Shown one piece after another: positions 5,596-14,940 of a DNA stretch of 49,071 bases. The stretch is from a virus. The stretch is from IMG/VR virus record IMGVR_UViG_3300027909_000030, positions 1 through 49,071 of that record; one strand, written 5' to 3'. Under the pieces are notes generated by a model. That model was not told the origin of the DNA. It saw nothing but the letters and a program-made list of their open reading frames with translations, and did not search any database. Positions within the stretch are counted from its first letter, which is position 1. Each line of letters begins with the position of its first letter. A program made the position numbers and the translations under genes.

Positions 5596-8500
5596 GGATT
5601 GGCCTCCTCGGGGTTGCCCGGGGACAGCAGTCGGTTGATCATGCCACGTCCTGTCTCTGGCGGCGCCAGTTTCATTGTCGTGCGCCACCACCGTTCGGCC
5701 ATCTCGTTCTTCTTCCGGTAGATGTCCTCCTGCTTCGTGCGCTTCTCCTCCGGCGACAGGTTGGGGTTGGCGTCGATCGTCTTCAGGATCGTATTGAAGC
5801 CGGTTAGGGCCGCCGCGAGCCCGCGGCCGGAGGCGTAGATCCGGAGCGCATCGGCGCGGTCCTTGAAGAGCGGCCCCGTCTGTCCGGTCATCAGGAGCTC
5901 GGGCAGACGGCCGGTCTTGTAGACGAGTTCGGCTTCCTTGAACACGTCGTAGAAGCGGTTGACGTACTCCCCCGACGCGCGCGGATAGGCCGTGCGGAAC
6001 CGACCGAAGAACGGGTTGGCGTGGGCCGCCGTCCCGGCAGCCGGCTCGGCACCACGCACCATGTCGGCGACACGGAGCGCCTGCTCCCCCACCGTCCCCA
6101 GCTTCCCGCGGATCTCGTGTTGTAGGACCGCCGGCGGAACCTTGATGGCGCGGCCGAGGTCGATGGCGCTCTGTGTCGTCCAGGGCCAGTAGGTGTACTC
6201 CGGCAGGCGCCCCTCGGGGTAGACCGGGCGGCCGGTGTACAGGTTCTCGTTCGCCCATATCTCGAGTTCGCTTCGGAAGGCGTTCGGGACGACGCGCGGG
6301 ACCGGGTTGAGGTCCTGCACCATGTCGCGCGCCAGCGCCCGGTACGTCGCCGGGTCCTTGTCCGCCATCCGGTCGAGCGTGGCCCAGATGCCCGACACCC
6401 ACCAGCCGTAGATGTGCGGCAGCTTGAACTGGAAGGGCTCCTGCTTCGGATCGGGGTGATGAACCGTCCAGTAGTTGTCCTTGACGTTGCGCGGCAGGTT
6501 GCGCCACTGCTCCTCGTTCTCGTCGTCCCGGCGGTTCCAGGCCCACACGGCCATCGCCAAGGGGGTCAGCAACAGGTTGAGCCGCCAGGCCAGCCGGATC
6601 GGGTGGTGGCGGATTTCCCGGGCGACGCGCTCCTGTCCGATCATGAAGGGCGCGAAGAAGGACGCAACGCGGGTGATGCGGGCCGTCAGCCAGCCCTGTC
6701 GGCCGAAGTTGATGTCCGACTCGCGCGCGATCTTGCCGACCTCCATCATCTCGTTGCGGCCAGTCGCTTCCCGGAGCCCGGCTGCCTGGGCCGCGGCCTG
6801 CCTCGTCGTGTGCTCGAACACCATCCCGGCCTTGGCCGAGTAGGCCAGGAAGTACCGGGCGATGTTCATCGGGTTCATCCACCAACGGGGCGCCTCCCCT
6901 GCGGCCCTGAGCATCTTCAGCCGCATGAGGTTCCCGAGGGCGCGCGGGTCGAGGCCCATGTAGGTCGACATCCCCGTCGGCGCGCGACGGTACTTCTGCG
7001 CGAGTGGACCACCACGAACCTGCTGCGAGAAGGCGCTCGGCAGCTCCGCGACGTACTTCGCGGCGTTCTCGCTCTGAATCGCCGTCGAGAAGAGTTGCGG
7101 GAAGATCTGGCCCAGCCAGAACGTCGGGTCGTAGACCGCGACGCCGCCGCGGTGAATGCGCGCGAACCCGCCCATCCACTTGCTGATGGCGTCGTCGGGG
7201 ATCAGGTCCATCCCCTCGATGGCCCGATACAGGTCCGGGTCGAAGTAGTAGAGCTCGCGCTTCCCGTTGACCCAGACCCAGTCGTACGGGGCCTTCGGCT
7301 TCATCCAGCTCGGCAGGTAGACGGTCAGGTAGTGTTCCGCGAGAGCGTCGTCCACGAGCGCCGGGTCGACGCCGGCCTGGATGAGCTTCGCCTTGACGCG
7401 GTCGAGGCTCAGGTGGACCGGGTACTGCTGCATCGGGACGCGGTGGACGAGGTCGCCGCCGCCCGGCATCATCTTCGCCATCCTGATCAACGACTGGGCC
7501 GCACGGTTGCGCTCCGCCAGGTCGATCGCGAGGAACGTCATCCTCTGGTACGCCTCGAAGATCGGCATGAGGTCGCGCGTCGAGCCCTTCCGCTTGTAGA
7601 GGCCGGTGGACAGCCCGGCGACGCGGGCCCCGCCTGCCTGTCCGGCCGGGCGGTTCCCGAGGTCGTCGTCCATCACGCGCAGCCAGGGGCGGTAGTCCGG
7701 CTCGTCCTTCATGAACTTCTGGGCCCGGGCGTCCGACACGAGCCCGCCCCAGACCTGGTATCCGAGGAGCGCCCCGCGGTACTTCTGCAGTAAGGCGGCC
7801 GCGCGCCGGAACTCCTTATTCGTGCTGAACTTGTTGATGGCCTTGTCGACCCAGGCGTTCTCGATGCCGACGCTCTCCTCGACGTTCTCGCCCTTCGTGT
7901 CCCGCAAGTCCCTAGCGCGCAGGGACGTCGTGTACATCTCGAAGTCGCGCCACTTGTCGTGGGTGAGGTCGGCGATCTGCAGGAGCCCGGGAATCGTCGG
8001 CGGCAGGTCCGGCCTGTCTGGTCTGACCGGGCCGTGCTCAAGGAACGTCTCGATCGTCTGGAACCTGCTCTGTAGGGCGGAGAACACCTCGCCCGACCGC
8101 CACTCCATCGGCAACTGTTCCTTCGGGATGCCCATGCCGCGCGCGGCCTTCTCCTCGAGCCACTCGGTCATCGTCGCGGACCAGTACAGGGCGCGGTGGA
8201 CGCGACGGAACGGGGTCGCGGCGCCGACGTGCCCGGTAGCGCCGTAGGTCGTGCGGAACATTGAGCCGAACTGCTCCTCCCAGGGCGAGCCCTTGAACGT
8301 CTCGTACTCCTGCCGGAGCGCCTGCATGTGGGCGAGCACCTGGTCGGTGCGCGGGTCAGCCGCCATCCTCGCCTCGAACCACGGGTAGAACTTCGGGGCG
8401 ACGCGCTGGGCCTTGGCGTTGTCCGTGACGTACATCCGGACGAATTCAGCCAGCCCCTCCGGGAACGGGTCGCGCCCCTGCGATGGTGTCGCCAGCGGTA

Positions 8501-11500
8501 GGAGCTCGCCACGGAACCGGCGCATCTCGGCGTTCGATACGCTGCCAAGGTCGCCGCTCGGGTCGAGCCCGAACAGGATCTCGTCGAGGAAGTGGCCCGA
8601 CTCGTGGACCGCCGCCTGGATGTCGTGGGCGGTGCGCCGGCGGGCATACTGCTGGCCCGGCCAGTAGCGCGCCTTGACGTTCCGCCCCGCCATCCCCATG
8701 CGGCCGATGAAGCTCTTGAGGCCGATGTTGCGGAGGTAGTCGTTGAGCATCTGGTTGCGGCTCTTGATGCGCGCCTTCTCCGTGACGCCCAGCTTGTCCC
8801 AGATGGTCCACAGCCAGGGCCGGCCGGACGGCTTCACGGGACGGCCGGGGACTCGAAGGGCTGGCGACGGTCCGGCCATGTCCCGCGGCTCCGGCTCGGC
8901 GCCAGGGAGCTTCCCCTGCCGCCGCTCAACGTCCTTCTTCTCCTCGAGCCCGAAGAGCGTGTCGTCGCTCCACTCGATCGGGTTCGTCTTCGCCTCGATC
9001 ATCCGACGCTGGATGGCGAGGAGGCGCTGGCGTAGGAGTTCCTGCTGCGTGACGAGCTTCGGCCGGTCGGCGAACATCTCCGACTGCGACGCCTTCCCGG
9101 TCTTCGGGTCGGGCGGTGACTCCAGGATGAGGCGGTCGGCCGCCTCGATACCGACAGGGCGCTCGGCTGGCTTGAGGATCTGCCGGCGCAGGTCGGTCAC
9201 GATGCCGTCGATCATGCGGATGTCCGACTCGATCTCGTTGATCTGCTCAAGCCGATCGGGCCAGTCCGATCGCTTCCGGATCTGGTCGACCTCGTTCTGC
9301 AGGCGCGCCCGTTCCCGGCTCATCCAGCCGATGACGACCTGCGGCTCCGTCTTCTCCCCGACCATGGCCCGTGCCGTCCCGCCGTTGCTCCCGTTGGCGT
9401 CGAGCTCGGGGAACATGAACCGCTCGAGCTCGTCGGAGTTCGGGTTCTCGACCTCCCCGGACACGGCGGCCCCCATCATCCGGCTCAACCAGGCCATGTT
9501 CGTCGCGATCTTCCGGTCGCTCGGCGTGTCGTTGAACAGCCAGAGGATCTCGGCGCTGCTCTGGGAGCCCAGGCGGAAGCCGCGGCCCATGACCTGCTTC
9601 GCCGTCGACGCGGTGTAGGGGGTCGACACGATGTAAGACACGCGGCGGTGCGTCCCGATCTTGTCCTGCAGGTTGAGGGCCTCGGCGCCGGCGGCCATGG
9701 TGATGATCCCGACCTTGGCCTTCCCGTCCATGATCTGCTTGATGTTCTTCTCGCGCTGCATCCCGCCAGCGACCTCGTCCCCGGTGATCTTCACGGCCTC
9801 CGGGAAGGCGTCCTGAATCAACCGGACGGGGCTCGGCACCGCGATCGGCGGCGTCACCCTCTTGAGCGCCTCGAGAATGAGCGGCATCTTGCTCCCGGCC
9901 GGGTAGCGGTCGGGGTCCTCTTCGTAGCGGTTCCACCAGTTCTCGACGCTGCTGTCGTTCTTGCGGAGCAGGAAGAACAGGACCGTCTTCCCGTTCGCAA
10001 CGTCCTTGCGGGCGCGCTCGATCGCGGCCGGGAGCTTGTGGGCCTCGTCGTACGACCGGCGGAAGAAGTGCTGGATCCCCCGGAGCATCCTGAGCATCGC
10101 CCGGTCGTTGTTCATGACGGCCTCTTCGAGGAAGCCGTCGAAGACGCCGTTCATGCGGGTGTACGCCTCGGAGTTCTCCTGCGTCAGGGGGACGAGCACG
10201 TTCTCGCTCGTCAGGGTGATGGCCTGGCCGTTCGAGTTCTTGATGTCGGCGAAGTCGATCTCGTTCTTCCCCATCCGCCCCTGCTTCACGAGGGCCTCGT
10301 GCATCTTGCGGACCTTCGCCGGCGTCAGCCCCTCCCACCGCTCCTTCTCCGGGTTGAACCGGATCTGCATCGTGTCCTCGAGCCACTTCCGCCAGTTCGT
10401 CCACAGGCCCAGCCGGGTCAGGTAGCCGGTGTGCAGGATCGACTCGAACGGCGTCGCCGAGAGGAACAGGACGTTCTTCGCGTAGTCCGGGTGCGTGATG
10501 CTCTCGCCAGCCACGGCCCCCCGCGTCTGGCCGGTGTACCAGTTCTTCAGGGCGTGGCTCTCGTCGAAGACGAGCAGGTCGGGGTGGTACCCCTCGACGA
10601 GCCCCAGGGTGTTCGACGCCTGGAGGATCTGCAGTCGGGCGTAGGTGACGAAGTTGACGACGCCCTTCTCCGCCCGAAACGTCCCCTTGACCTCGTGGAC
10701 CTTGAGGCCGAGCGGACCCAGGACGTCGGCGAGCCACTGCTTCATGATGCCGGGATTCCGGGCGACGATCATGACGCGGGCGTTCGGGTTCTTCCTGAGC
10801 ATCGAGTCGATGACGAGGCCGGTCGTCAGGGTCTTCCCGGTTCCGGTGCCGTCCCCGTTGACGTAGGCGTGCCCCTTCTCGAAGGCCATGGTCGCGCGCG
10901 CCGCCTGCTCGACCTGGTGCTTCATCGGCCGCTTCCCGCCGAACTTCTTCTTCATCTCCTCGAGCCGCTCCGGGGTCGAGTACTCGGCGTGGAACGCCTT
11001 CCCGGCGCCCGTCAGTTCCGGCAGGAGCTCGCGGCTGATGGTCGCCACGCCCGGGTCGGTCTGGCCCCGGTCGAGGGTCGGCGCTACCGCCGGAGCGGGC
11101 CCCGGGCGGCCTGCCGATGCTGCGGCAGTTGCCGTCCCTGCCGGTCCTGGCGCCGACGGAGGTGCCGGGCGAATTCCTCCAGGAACCTCTCGAGGTCCTC
11201 GTCCTCCGGCGGGTTGTACGCGACCCCCAGCTCCCGTTCCTTCGGGTCGTTCGACGACTGGCAGAGTTCCTGTAGCGACTGGTCCACGTTGCCCCTCCTG
11301 TGGCGTGATGAAGCGCCGCATCCCGGGCAGGCGGGTCAGAAGCCGCCACAGCCCCGGGACGTACTGCTGGATGTTCGGCCCGAATTCCTGCGACAGGGCC
11401 GTCTCGAGCCGTTCCTGCGTGATCGCCCCCTTCGCAACGTGGTAGGCGCCGGCCGTGAAGACCAGCTCCTTGATCTCGTCGTCGGCGTCCTGGTACGGGT

Positions 11501-14500
11501 CGCCGGTGCGGGCCCGCTCCGCCATGTTGCGGGGGCCGCCGCCTGGGGCGTAGTACCGCGCGCCGGCCGACCGCCCCACGATCGGCACGCGGTCGAACTC
11601 GTCGAGCGTGATGGTCTGGCCGCCCTGGTCCTCCGGGCCGCTCGAGAGCGTGATGACGCCCGGAGCCTTCGACGTGACGGTGTAGTAGTTCCCGTCGCCG
11701 GTCGTGAAGGACTCGCCTTCCTTGAGGTCTCCGGCCGCGACGTCCGTCGTCATGGACGCCAGTTCCGGGTCGATCTTCCCGAAGCCCTTCCGCTTCCCGC
11801 TGACCTTCGGCGCGGTCTTCCCGCTCAACTCGGTGATCATGCGGATGATTTCGTTCCGGGCCTCGATGGCGTCCCCGCCGGCGAACCCCTTCTCGGCGGC
11901 CATCTGGGCGGCCTCGTCGAGACGCATCCCGCCGTCCGTCCGCACAACGAGCCCGGAGCCCCAGTTCTTGTTGACACCCGCGAGGATCTCGTTGAAGGTC
12001 TTCAGGCTCTCCTTGTATCCGGGCTTCGTCGGGTCCTCGCCGACGAACGTCCGCTGCAGGCTGTCGCGGGAGATCGGCCCCTGCTCGAGGATGACGTTCC
12101 ACCAGTGGCCGAGTTTCCCTTCCATCGCGGCGAGACGCTTCTGGCGCCCCTTGGCGGCCCCGGACGGCCCGGCGGGCTTCGGTGGCTCCGGCGGCGGCTG
12201 CCCCTTCCCCTTGGCCTCCCGGAACTTCTTGATGTACTCCTGTTCTTCGGGCGTGATGAAGACGTTCTGGCCGGGTGCTGGCGGGCGCGCCGCGGCCGCG
12301 TGGTCGATGGCGTCGGCCACGAGGCGCTCCTCGTCCCGGTTGAGCGGGGCGAACTTGTCGATCTCAAGGAACCCCTTCTGCCCGCCGCCCTTGACGTACT
12401 TCGTGGCGAAGGCGGCGACCTCGGGGCGGATCTTCGTCAGGTCGATCTCTCGCGCGCCGGGCGCGCGGCGTTCCGTCGGGGCCGGAGCGGCCTGGACCGG
12501 AGCCGTGGTCGGTGCCGTTTCAGCTGGCGGCGCTTTCGTCTCGGGAGTCGCGGCGGGCGCACCGAGGCGGGCCCGGAGCCGGGCGGCGGCGTCCTTGTAC
12601 GTCGTCTCGCTCGGCACGTCCGGCCGGACGGTCTCCGGCGGCTTCGCCGTGGCGGCCTGGATGTCCTCCTCCGTGACCGTGGTGGCAGGCTGGGCCGGCG
12701 CCGTCTGACGCCCCGGTGGCGGCTGGGCGATCCTGTCCTCGATCGCCTTCAGGATGAGCTTCTGCGGCGCGCCCGGGCGCTCGTACGTCGCCCTCTCCTC
12801 CGGTGTCGCCGCGTCGAGGATCCGCTTCTCCCGGGCGGCCTCCCGGCGCGCGACCCCGACCTCCCCGAGCCGCTGCAGGTCATCGACCGTCCCCTGCGCC
12901 TGGATCTCCGCCTCGGTGATCCACGGCTTCATCGTCCGGACGCGCTCGATCGCCAGCTGCCGCTCCGACGCCTGGCCGAGCGTCGCCGACGTTGCCGGCC
13001 CCAGGAGTGGCGGCGTCTGCGCTGGCGGCGGGATCCGTGGCTGAACCGCCGTTGTCTCGATGCCGAACTGGGCGCTAAGTCGGTTGATTTCCATGATAAT
13101 ACGCGACATCTTCGCCGCGTCGTTCGGCCCCGCGACCCCCGTGTCGATGCGCGCGCCGATCCTCTCGGCCTCGTCCACGAGCTTCGAGAGCTGCTCCTTG
13201 GCGAACAGCCGGTTGGCCTGGGCGATTTCGGTCTGGGCGGCCCCCGGGGGCTCGACGGCGGCGGGCGCGCCTGTCGGTGCCGCCCCGGGCGCTCCGGGCC
13301 CGGCTGGGCCGCCCGGAGGCGGCGGAGGGCGCGTTCCTGGCGGCCCGGGCGGTTGACCTTCCGCTCTCGCGCGCCTCGACGCGGCGTAATCGTGGATGCC
13401 GGAGAACAGGATCCCGACGATGGCGCCGGCGCCGGCCGACTGAAGCGCCTGGTCGTTCCAGCCGCGCTCCGGGTCGTAGAGGTGCTTCGCCGTCAGGTTG
13501 CTCATGACCTGCTGGACGAACTCCTGCCCGCCCTCGTCCGCGGCCGAGAAGAGCGCGTTCTTGACGTAGCCGATGACACCCGGGGCGAGCCCCTTCCTCG
13601 ACAGGATGCTCTCGAGCCCGAGCGCCTCCGAAGTGCCCCACAGGGCGTTGAGCCCGGCCGCGGCCATCGCGGTGTCCGGGTCGGCGCCCGCCTGGATTGC
13701 CTCGTGATACGCCTGCGGGCCGGCGAACACGGCACCGGTCGCCATGATCGCCGCCCGGGAACCGCCTGCGGCGGCCCCGACGCCCCAGAACAGGAGGGTC
13801 GAGCTGATCGCCTGCGGCAACACGGTGTACATAAACGAGTTACGCAGCCGCTCGTCGTTCGGCAGGTACTTCTCCATGTAGTCGCGGATGATCTGGGAGT
13901 ACTTGTAGGCCGCCACGTCCTCCGGCTTCAGCGTCGGGTTCTCCTTGAGCGCCTTCTCGACTTCCCCCTGGAACGTCGCGTCGACCTGGCCGCGCGCCTG
14001 CGGGCCCGGCCGCGCGAATCCCGGCCCGCCCGGGCGCATCGCCGTCATCGCGAAGTTGTCGATCGCGGTGGCGAGGATGCCCATGCTCTCGCCCACGGAC
14101 GCGGCGAACTCCGGGACGACACGGAGGGCGCTGATTCCGGCCTGCTTCGCCTTCTCCCCGGGGGTCGGCTCGGGCGGGAGCTGCTGGACCGGCATGCCAC
14201 GCTCGGCCATGTACTGCTCGCGCGCGCCCTTGGGCATCGCCATCAGGTCCGTGAGGTTCTGCGGGCCGGCGCGCTGGAGCGGCGGCAAGGCGAGCGGCGG
14301 CCCCGGTTCGGCCTCGACGGTGGCCGGTGGCGGCTGCTCGACCGCGGGCGGCGTCGGTTCCGGTGGCGTCGGTTCCGGTGGCGTCGACGGCGGCCCGGCC
14401 ATGAAGTTCATGACCTCGTCGAAGTCATTGAAAACTCTGGCCCGGGGTCCTCCGGTGATGCGCGCGACGTAATCTGCCGTCACGGGGTCGAACTGACCGC

Positions 14501-14939
14501 CGGTCGCAGCGGCCCCGGCAGTTCCCAGCTTGTGAGCCGCGACCGCCATGTCGTAACGGCCCCCGAACATATCGAGATGCCGACGCAGCCGGCGCATCGC
14601 CGCGTCCGCCGCCTGAGCCGGATCGTATGGGTCGATTCCCTCTTCCTGGGACGTCCCGTCGAGGAACTGGTAGAGGCCCTTGGCGCTGCTCTCCCCGTTC
14701 GGTGGCACGGCGCGCGGGTTGAAGCCGCTCTCGCGGTAGGCCAGCGCACGACCGATGTCCTCGCGCACCCCGTACCGGCCGGCCGCTTCCCGGATCAGGT
14801 CGTCGTACGGGCCGGTCGGGACGCTCGGGCCGGAATTGTAGGGGCGGGAATCAACCGGGCGGGGCCCCGTCGCGGGCTCGCCGAAGAACTCCATGACGTC
14901 GGCGAAGTCCCGGCGGTTCCGATCCTCGGGGCTCGACAC
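5592..14939 (-). CDS. Giant polyvalent virion protein: transglycosylase, SNF2-like helicase, HExxH peptidase-like and LPD38-like regions (3115 aa)
   Basis: Presumably packaged in the capsid and ejected with the DNA. A lytic transglycosylase domain (about residues 43-140) has the catalytic Glu in YRESGF (E70) and SSAKGLYQF. A hydrophobic Gly/Ala-rich region follows at about 365-470, then proline-rich linkers. A superfamily 2, SNF2/strawberry-notch-type helicase follows: Walker A GDGTGTGKTL near 1361, DESH near 1457, motif VI MGRGFRLGSQ near 1784. HESGH at 2112-2116 with GLAEF near 2161 resembles a zinc metallopeptidase. The C-terminus (about 2690-2850, SDINFGRQGW) looks LPD38-like. Codon-position signal drops at residues 1218-1285, where another gene is nested. 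The layout recalls giant proteins of Bcep22-like phages and P1 DarB-type antirestriction proteins. Confidence 0.75.
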   Translation of the reverse strand: MSSPEDRNRRDFADVMEFFGEPATGPRPVDSRPYNSGPSVPTGPYDDLIREAAGRYGVREDIGRALAYRESGFNPRAVPPNGESSAKGLYQFLDGTSQEEGIDPYDPAQAADAAMRRLRRHLDMFGGRYDMAVAAHKLGTAGAAATGGQFDPVTADYVARITGGPRARVFNDFDEVMNFMAGPPSTPPEPTPPEPTPPAVEQPPPATVEAEPGPPLALPPLQRAGPQNLTDLMAMPKGAREQYMAERGMPVQQLPPEPTPGEKAKQAGISALRVVPEFAASVGESMGILATAIDNFAMTAMRPGGPGFARPGPQARGQVDATFQGEVEKALKENPTLKPEDVAAYKYSQIIRDYMEKYLPNDERLRNSFMYTVLPQAISSTLLFWGVGAAAGGSRAAIMATGAVFAGPQAYHEAIQAGADPDTAMAAAGLNALWGTSEALGLESILSRKGLAPGVIGYVKNALFSAADEGGQEFVQQVMSNLTAKHLYDPERGWNDQALQSAGAGAIVGILFSGIHDYAASRRARAEGQPPGPPGTRPPPPPGGPAGPGAPGAAPTGAPAAVEPPGAAQTEIAQANRLFAKEQLSKLVDEAERIGARIDTGVAGPNDAAKMSRIIMEINRLSAQFGIETTAVQPRIPPPAQTPPLLGPATSATLGQASERQLAIERVRTMKPWITEAEIQAQGTVDDLQRLGEVGVARREAAREKRILDAATPEERATYERPGAPQKLILKAIEDRIAQPPPGRQTAPAQPATTVTEEDIQAATAKPPETVRPDVPSETTYKDAAARLRARLGAPAATPETKAPPAETAPTTAPVQAAPAPTERRAPGAREIDLTKIRPEVAAFATKYVKGGGQKGFLEIDKFAPLNRDEERLVADAIDHAAAARPPAPGQNVFITPEEQEYIKKFREAKGKGQPPPEPPKPAGPSGAAKGRQKRLAAMEGKLGHWWNVILEQGPISRDSLQRTFVGEDPTKPGYKESLKTFNEILAGVNKNWGSGLVVRTDGGMRLDEAAQMAAEKGFAGGDAIEARNEIIRMITELSGKTAPKVSGKRKGFGKIDPELASMTTDVAAGDLKEGESFTTGDGNYYTVTSKAPGVITLSSGPEDQGGQTITLDEFDRVPIVGRSAGARYYAPGGGPRNMAERARTGDPYQDADDEIKELVFTAGAYHVAKGAITQERLETALSQEFGPNIQQYVPGLWRLLTRLPGMRRFITPQEGQRGPVATGTLPVVERPEGTGAGGRVQPAGGRGPREVPGGIRPAPPSAPGPAGTATAAASAGRPGPAPAVAPTLDRGQTDPGVATISRELLPELTGAGKAFHAEYSTPERLEEMKKKFGGKRPMKHQVEQAARATMAFEKGHAYVNGDGTGTGKTLTTGLVIDSMLRKNPNARVMIVARNPGIMKQWLADVLGPLGLKVHEVKGTFRAEKGVVNFVTYARLQILQASNTLGLVEGYHPDLLVFDESHALKNWYTGQTRGAVAGESITHPDYAKNVLFLSATPFESILHTGYLTRLGLWTNWRKWLEDTMQIRFNPEKERWEGLTPAKVRKMHEALVKQGRMGKNEIDFADIKNSNGQAITLTSENVLVPLTQENSEAYTRMNGVFDGFLEEAVMNNDRAMLRMLRGIQHFFRRSYDEAHKLPAAIERARKDVANGKTVLFFLLRKNDSSVENWWNRYEEDPDRYPAGSKMPLILEALKRVTPPIAVPSPVRLIQDAFPEAVKITGDEVAGGMQREKNIKQIMDGKAKVGIITMAAGAEALNLQDKIGTHRRVSYIVSTPYTASTAKQVMGRGFRLGSQSSAEILWLFNDTPSDRKIATNMAWLSRMMGAAVSGEVENPNSDELERFMFPELDANGSNGGTARAMVGEKTEPQVVIGWMSRERARLQNEVDQIRKRSDWPDRLEQINEIESDIRMIDGIVTDLRRQILKPAERPVGIEAADRLILESPPDPKTGKASQSEMFADRPKLVTQQELLRQRLLAIQRRMIEAKTNPIEWSDDTLFGLEEKKDVERRQGKLPGAEPEPRDMAGPSPALRVPGRPVKPSGRPWLWTIWDKLGVTEKARIKSRNQMLNDYLRNIGLKSFIGRMGMAGRNVKARYWPGQQYARRRTAHDIQAAVHESGHFLDEILFGLDPSGDLGSVSNAEMRRFRGELLPLATPSQGRDPFPEGLAEFVRMYVTDNAKAQRVAPKFYPWFEARMAADPRTDQVLAHMQALRQEYETFKGSPWEEQFGSMFRTTYGATGHVGAATPFRRVHRALYWSATMTEWLEEKAARGMGIPKEQLPMEWRSGEVFSALQSRFQTIETFLEHGPVRPDRPDLPPTIPGLLQIADLTHDKWRDFEMYTTSLRARDLRDTKGENVEESVGIENAWVDKAINKFSTNKEFRRAAALLQKYRGALLGYQVWGGLVSDARAQKFMKDEPDYRPWLRVMDDDLGNRPAGQAGGARVAGLSTGLYKRKGSTRDLMPIFEAYQRMTFLAIDLAERNRAAQSLIRMAKMMPGGGDLVHRVPMQQYPVHLSLDRVKAKLIQAGVDPALVDDALAEHYLTVYLPSWMKPKAPYDWVWVNGKRELYYFDPDLYRAIEGMDLIPDDAISKWMGGFARIHRGGVAVYDPTFWLGQIFPQLFSTAIQSENAAKYVAELPSAFSQQVRGGPLAQKYRRAPTGMSTYMGLDPRALGNLMRLKMLRAAGEAPRWWMNPMNIARYFLAYSAKAGMVFEHTTRQAAAQAAGLREATGRNEMMEVGKIARESDINFGRQGWLTARITRVASFFAPFMIGQERVAREIRHHPIRLAWRLNLLLTPLAMAVWAWNRRDDENEEQWRNLPRNVKDNYWTVHHPDPKQEPFQFKLPHIYGWWVSGIWATLDRMADKDPATYRALARDMVQDLNPVPRVVPNAFRSELEIWANENLYTGRPVYPEGRLPEYTYWPWTTQSAIDLGRAIKVPPAVLQHEIRGKLGTVGEQALRVADMVRGAEPAAGTAAHANPFFGRFRTAYPRASGEYVNRFYDVFKEAELVYKTGRLPELLMTGQTGPLFKDRADALRIYASGRGLAAALTGFNTILKTIDANPNLSPEEKRTKQEDIYRKKNEMAERWWRTTMKLAPPETGRGMINRLLSPGNPEEANP
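11084..11287 (-). CDS. Nested out-of-frame small gene inside the giant gene (67 aa)
   Basis: A GTG start preceded by AGGAGGGG with four-base spacing opens a frame coding MDQSLQELCQSSNDPKEREL, then an acidic helical part (EDEDLERFLEEFARHLRR) and a basic Arg/Gln tail. By hand count 59 of its 67 codons end in G or C, as in real genes here. The giant frame over the same bases gives 28 of 68 and a low-complexity Gly/Pro/Ala sequence. The signal flips back just after the TAG. It could be a true overprinted gene, or the remnant of a separate gene whose neighbours have fused around it. No function is known. Confidence 0.6.
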   Translation of the reverse strand: MDQSLQELCQSSNDPKERELGVAYNPPEDEDLERFLEEFARHLRRRQDRQGRQLPQHRQAARGPLRR

Positions 14940-14940
14940 G

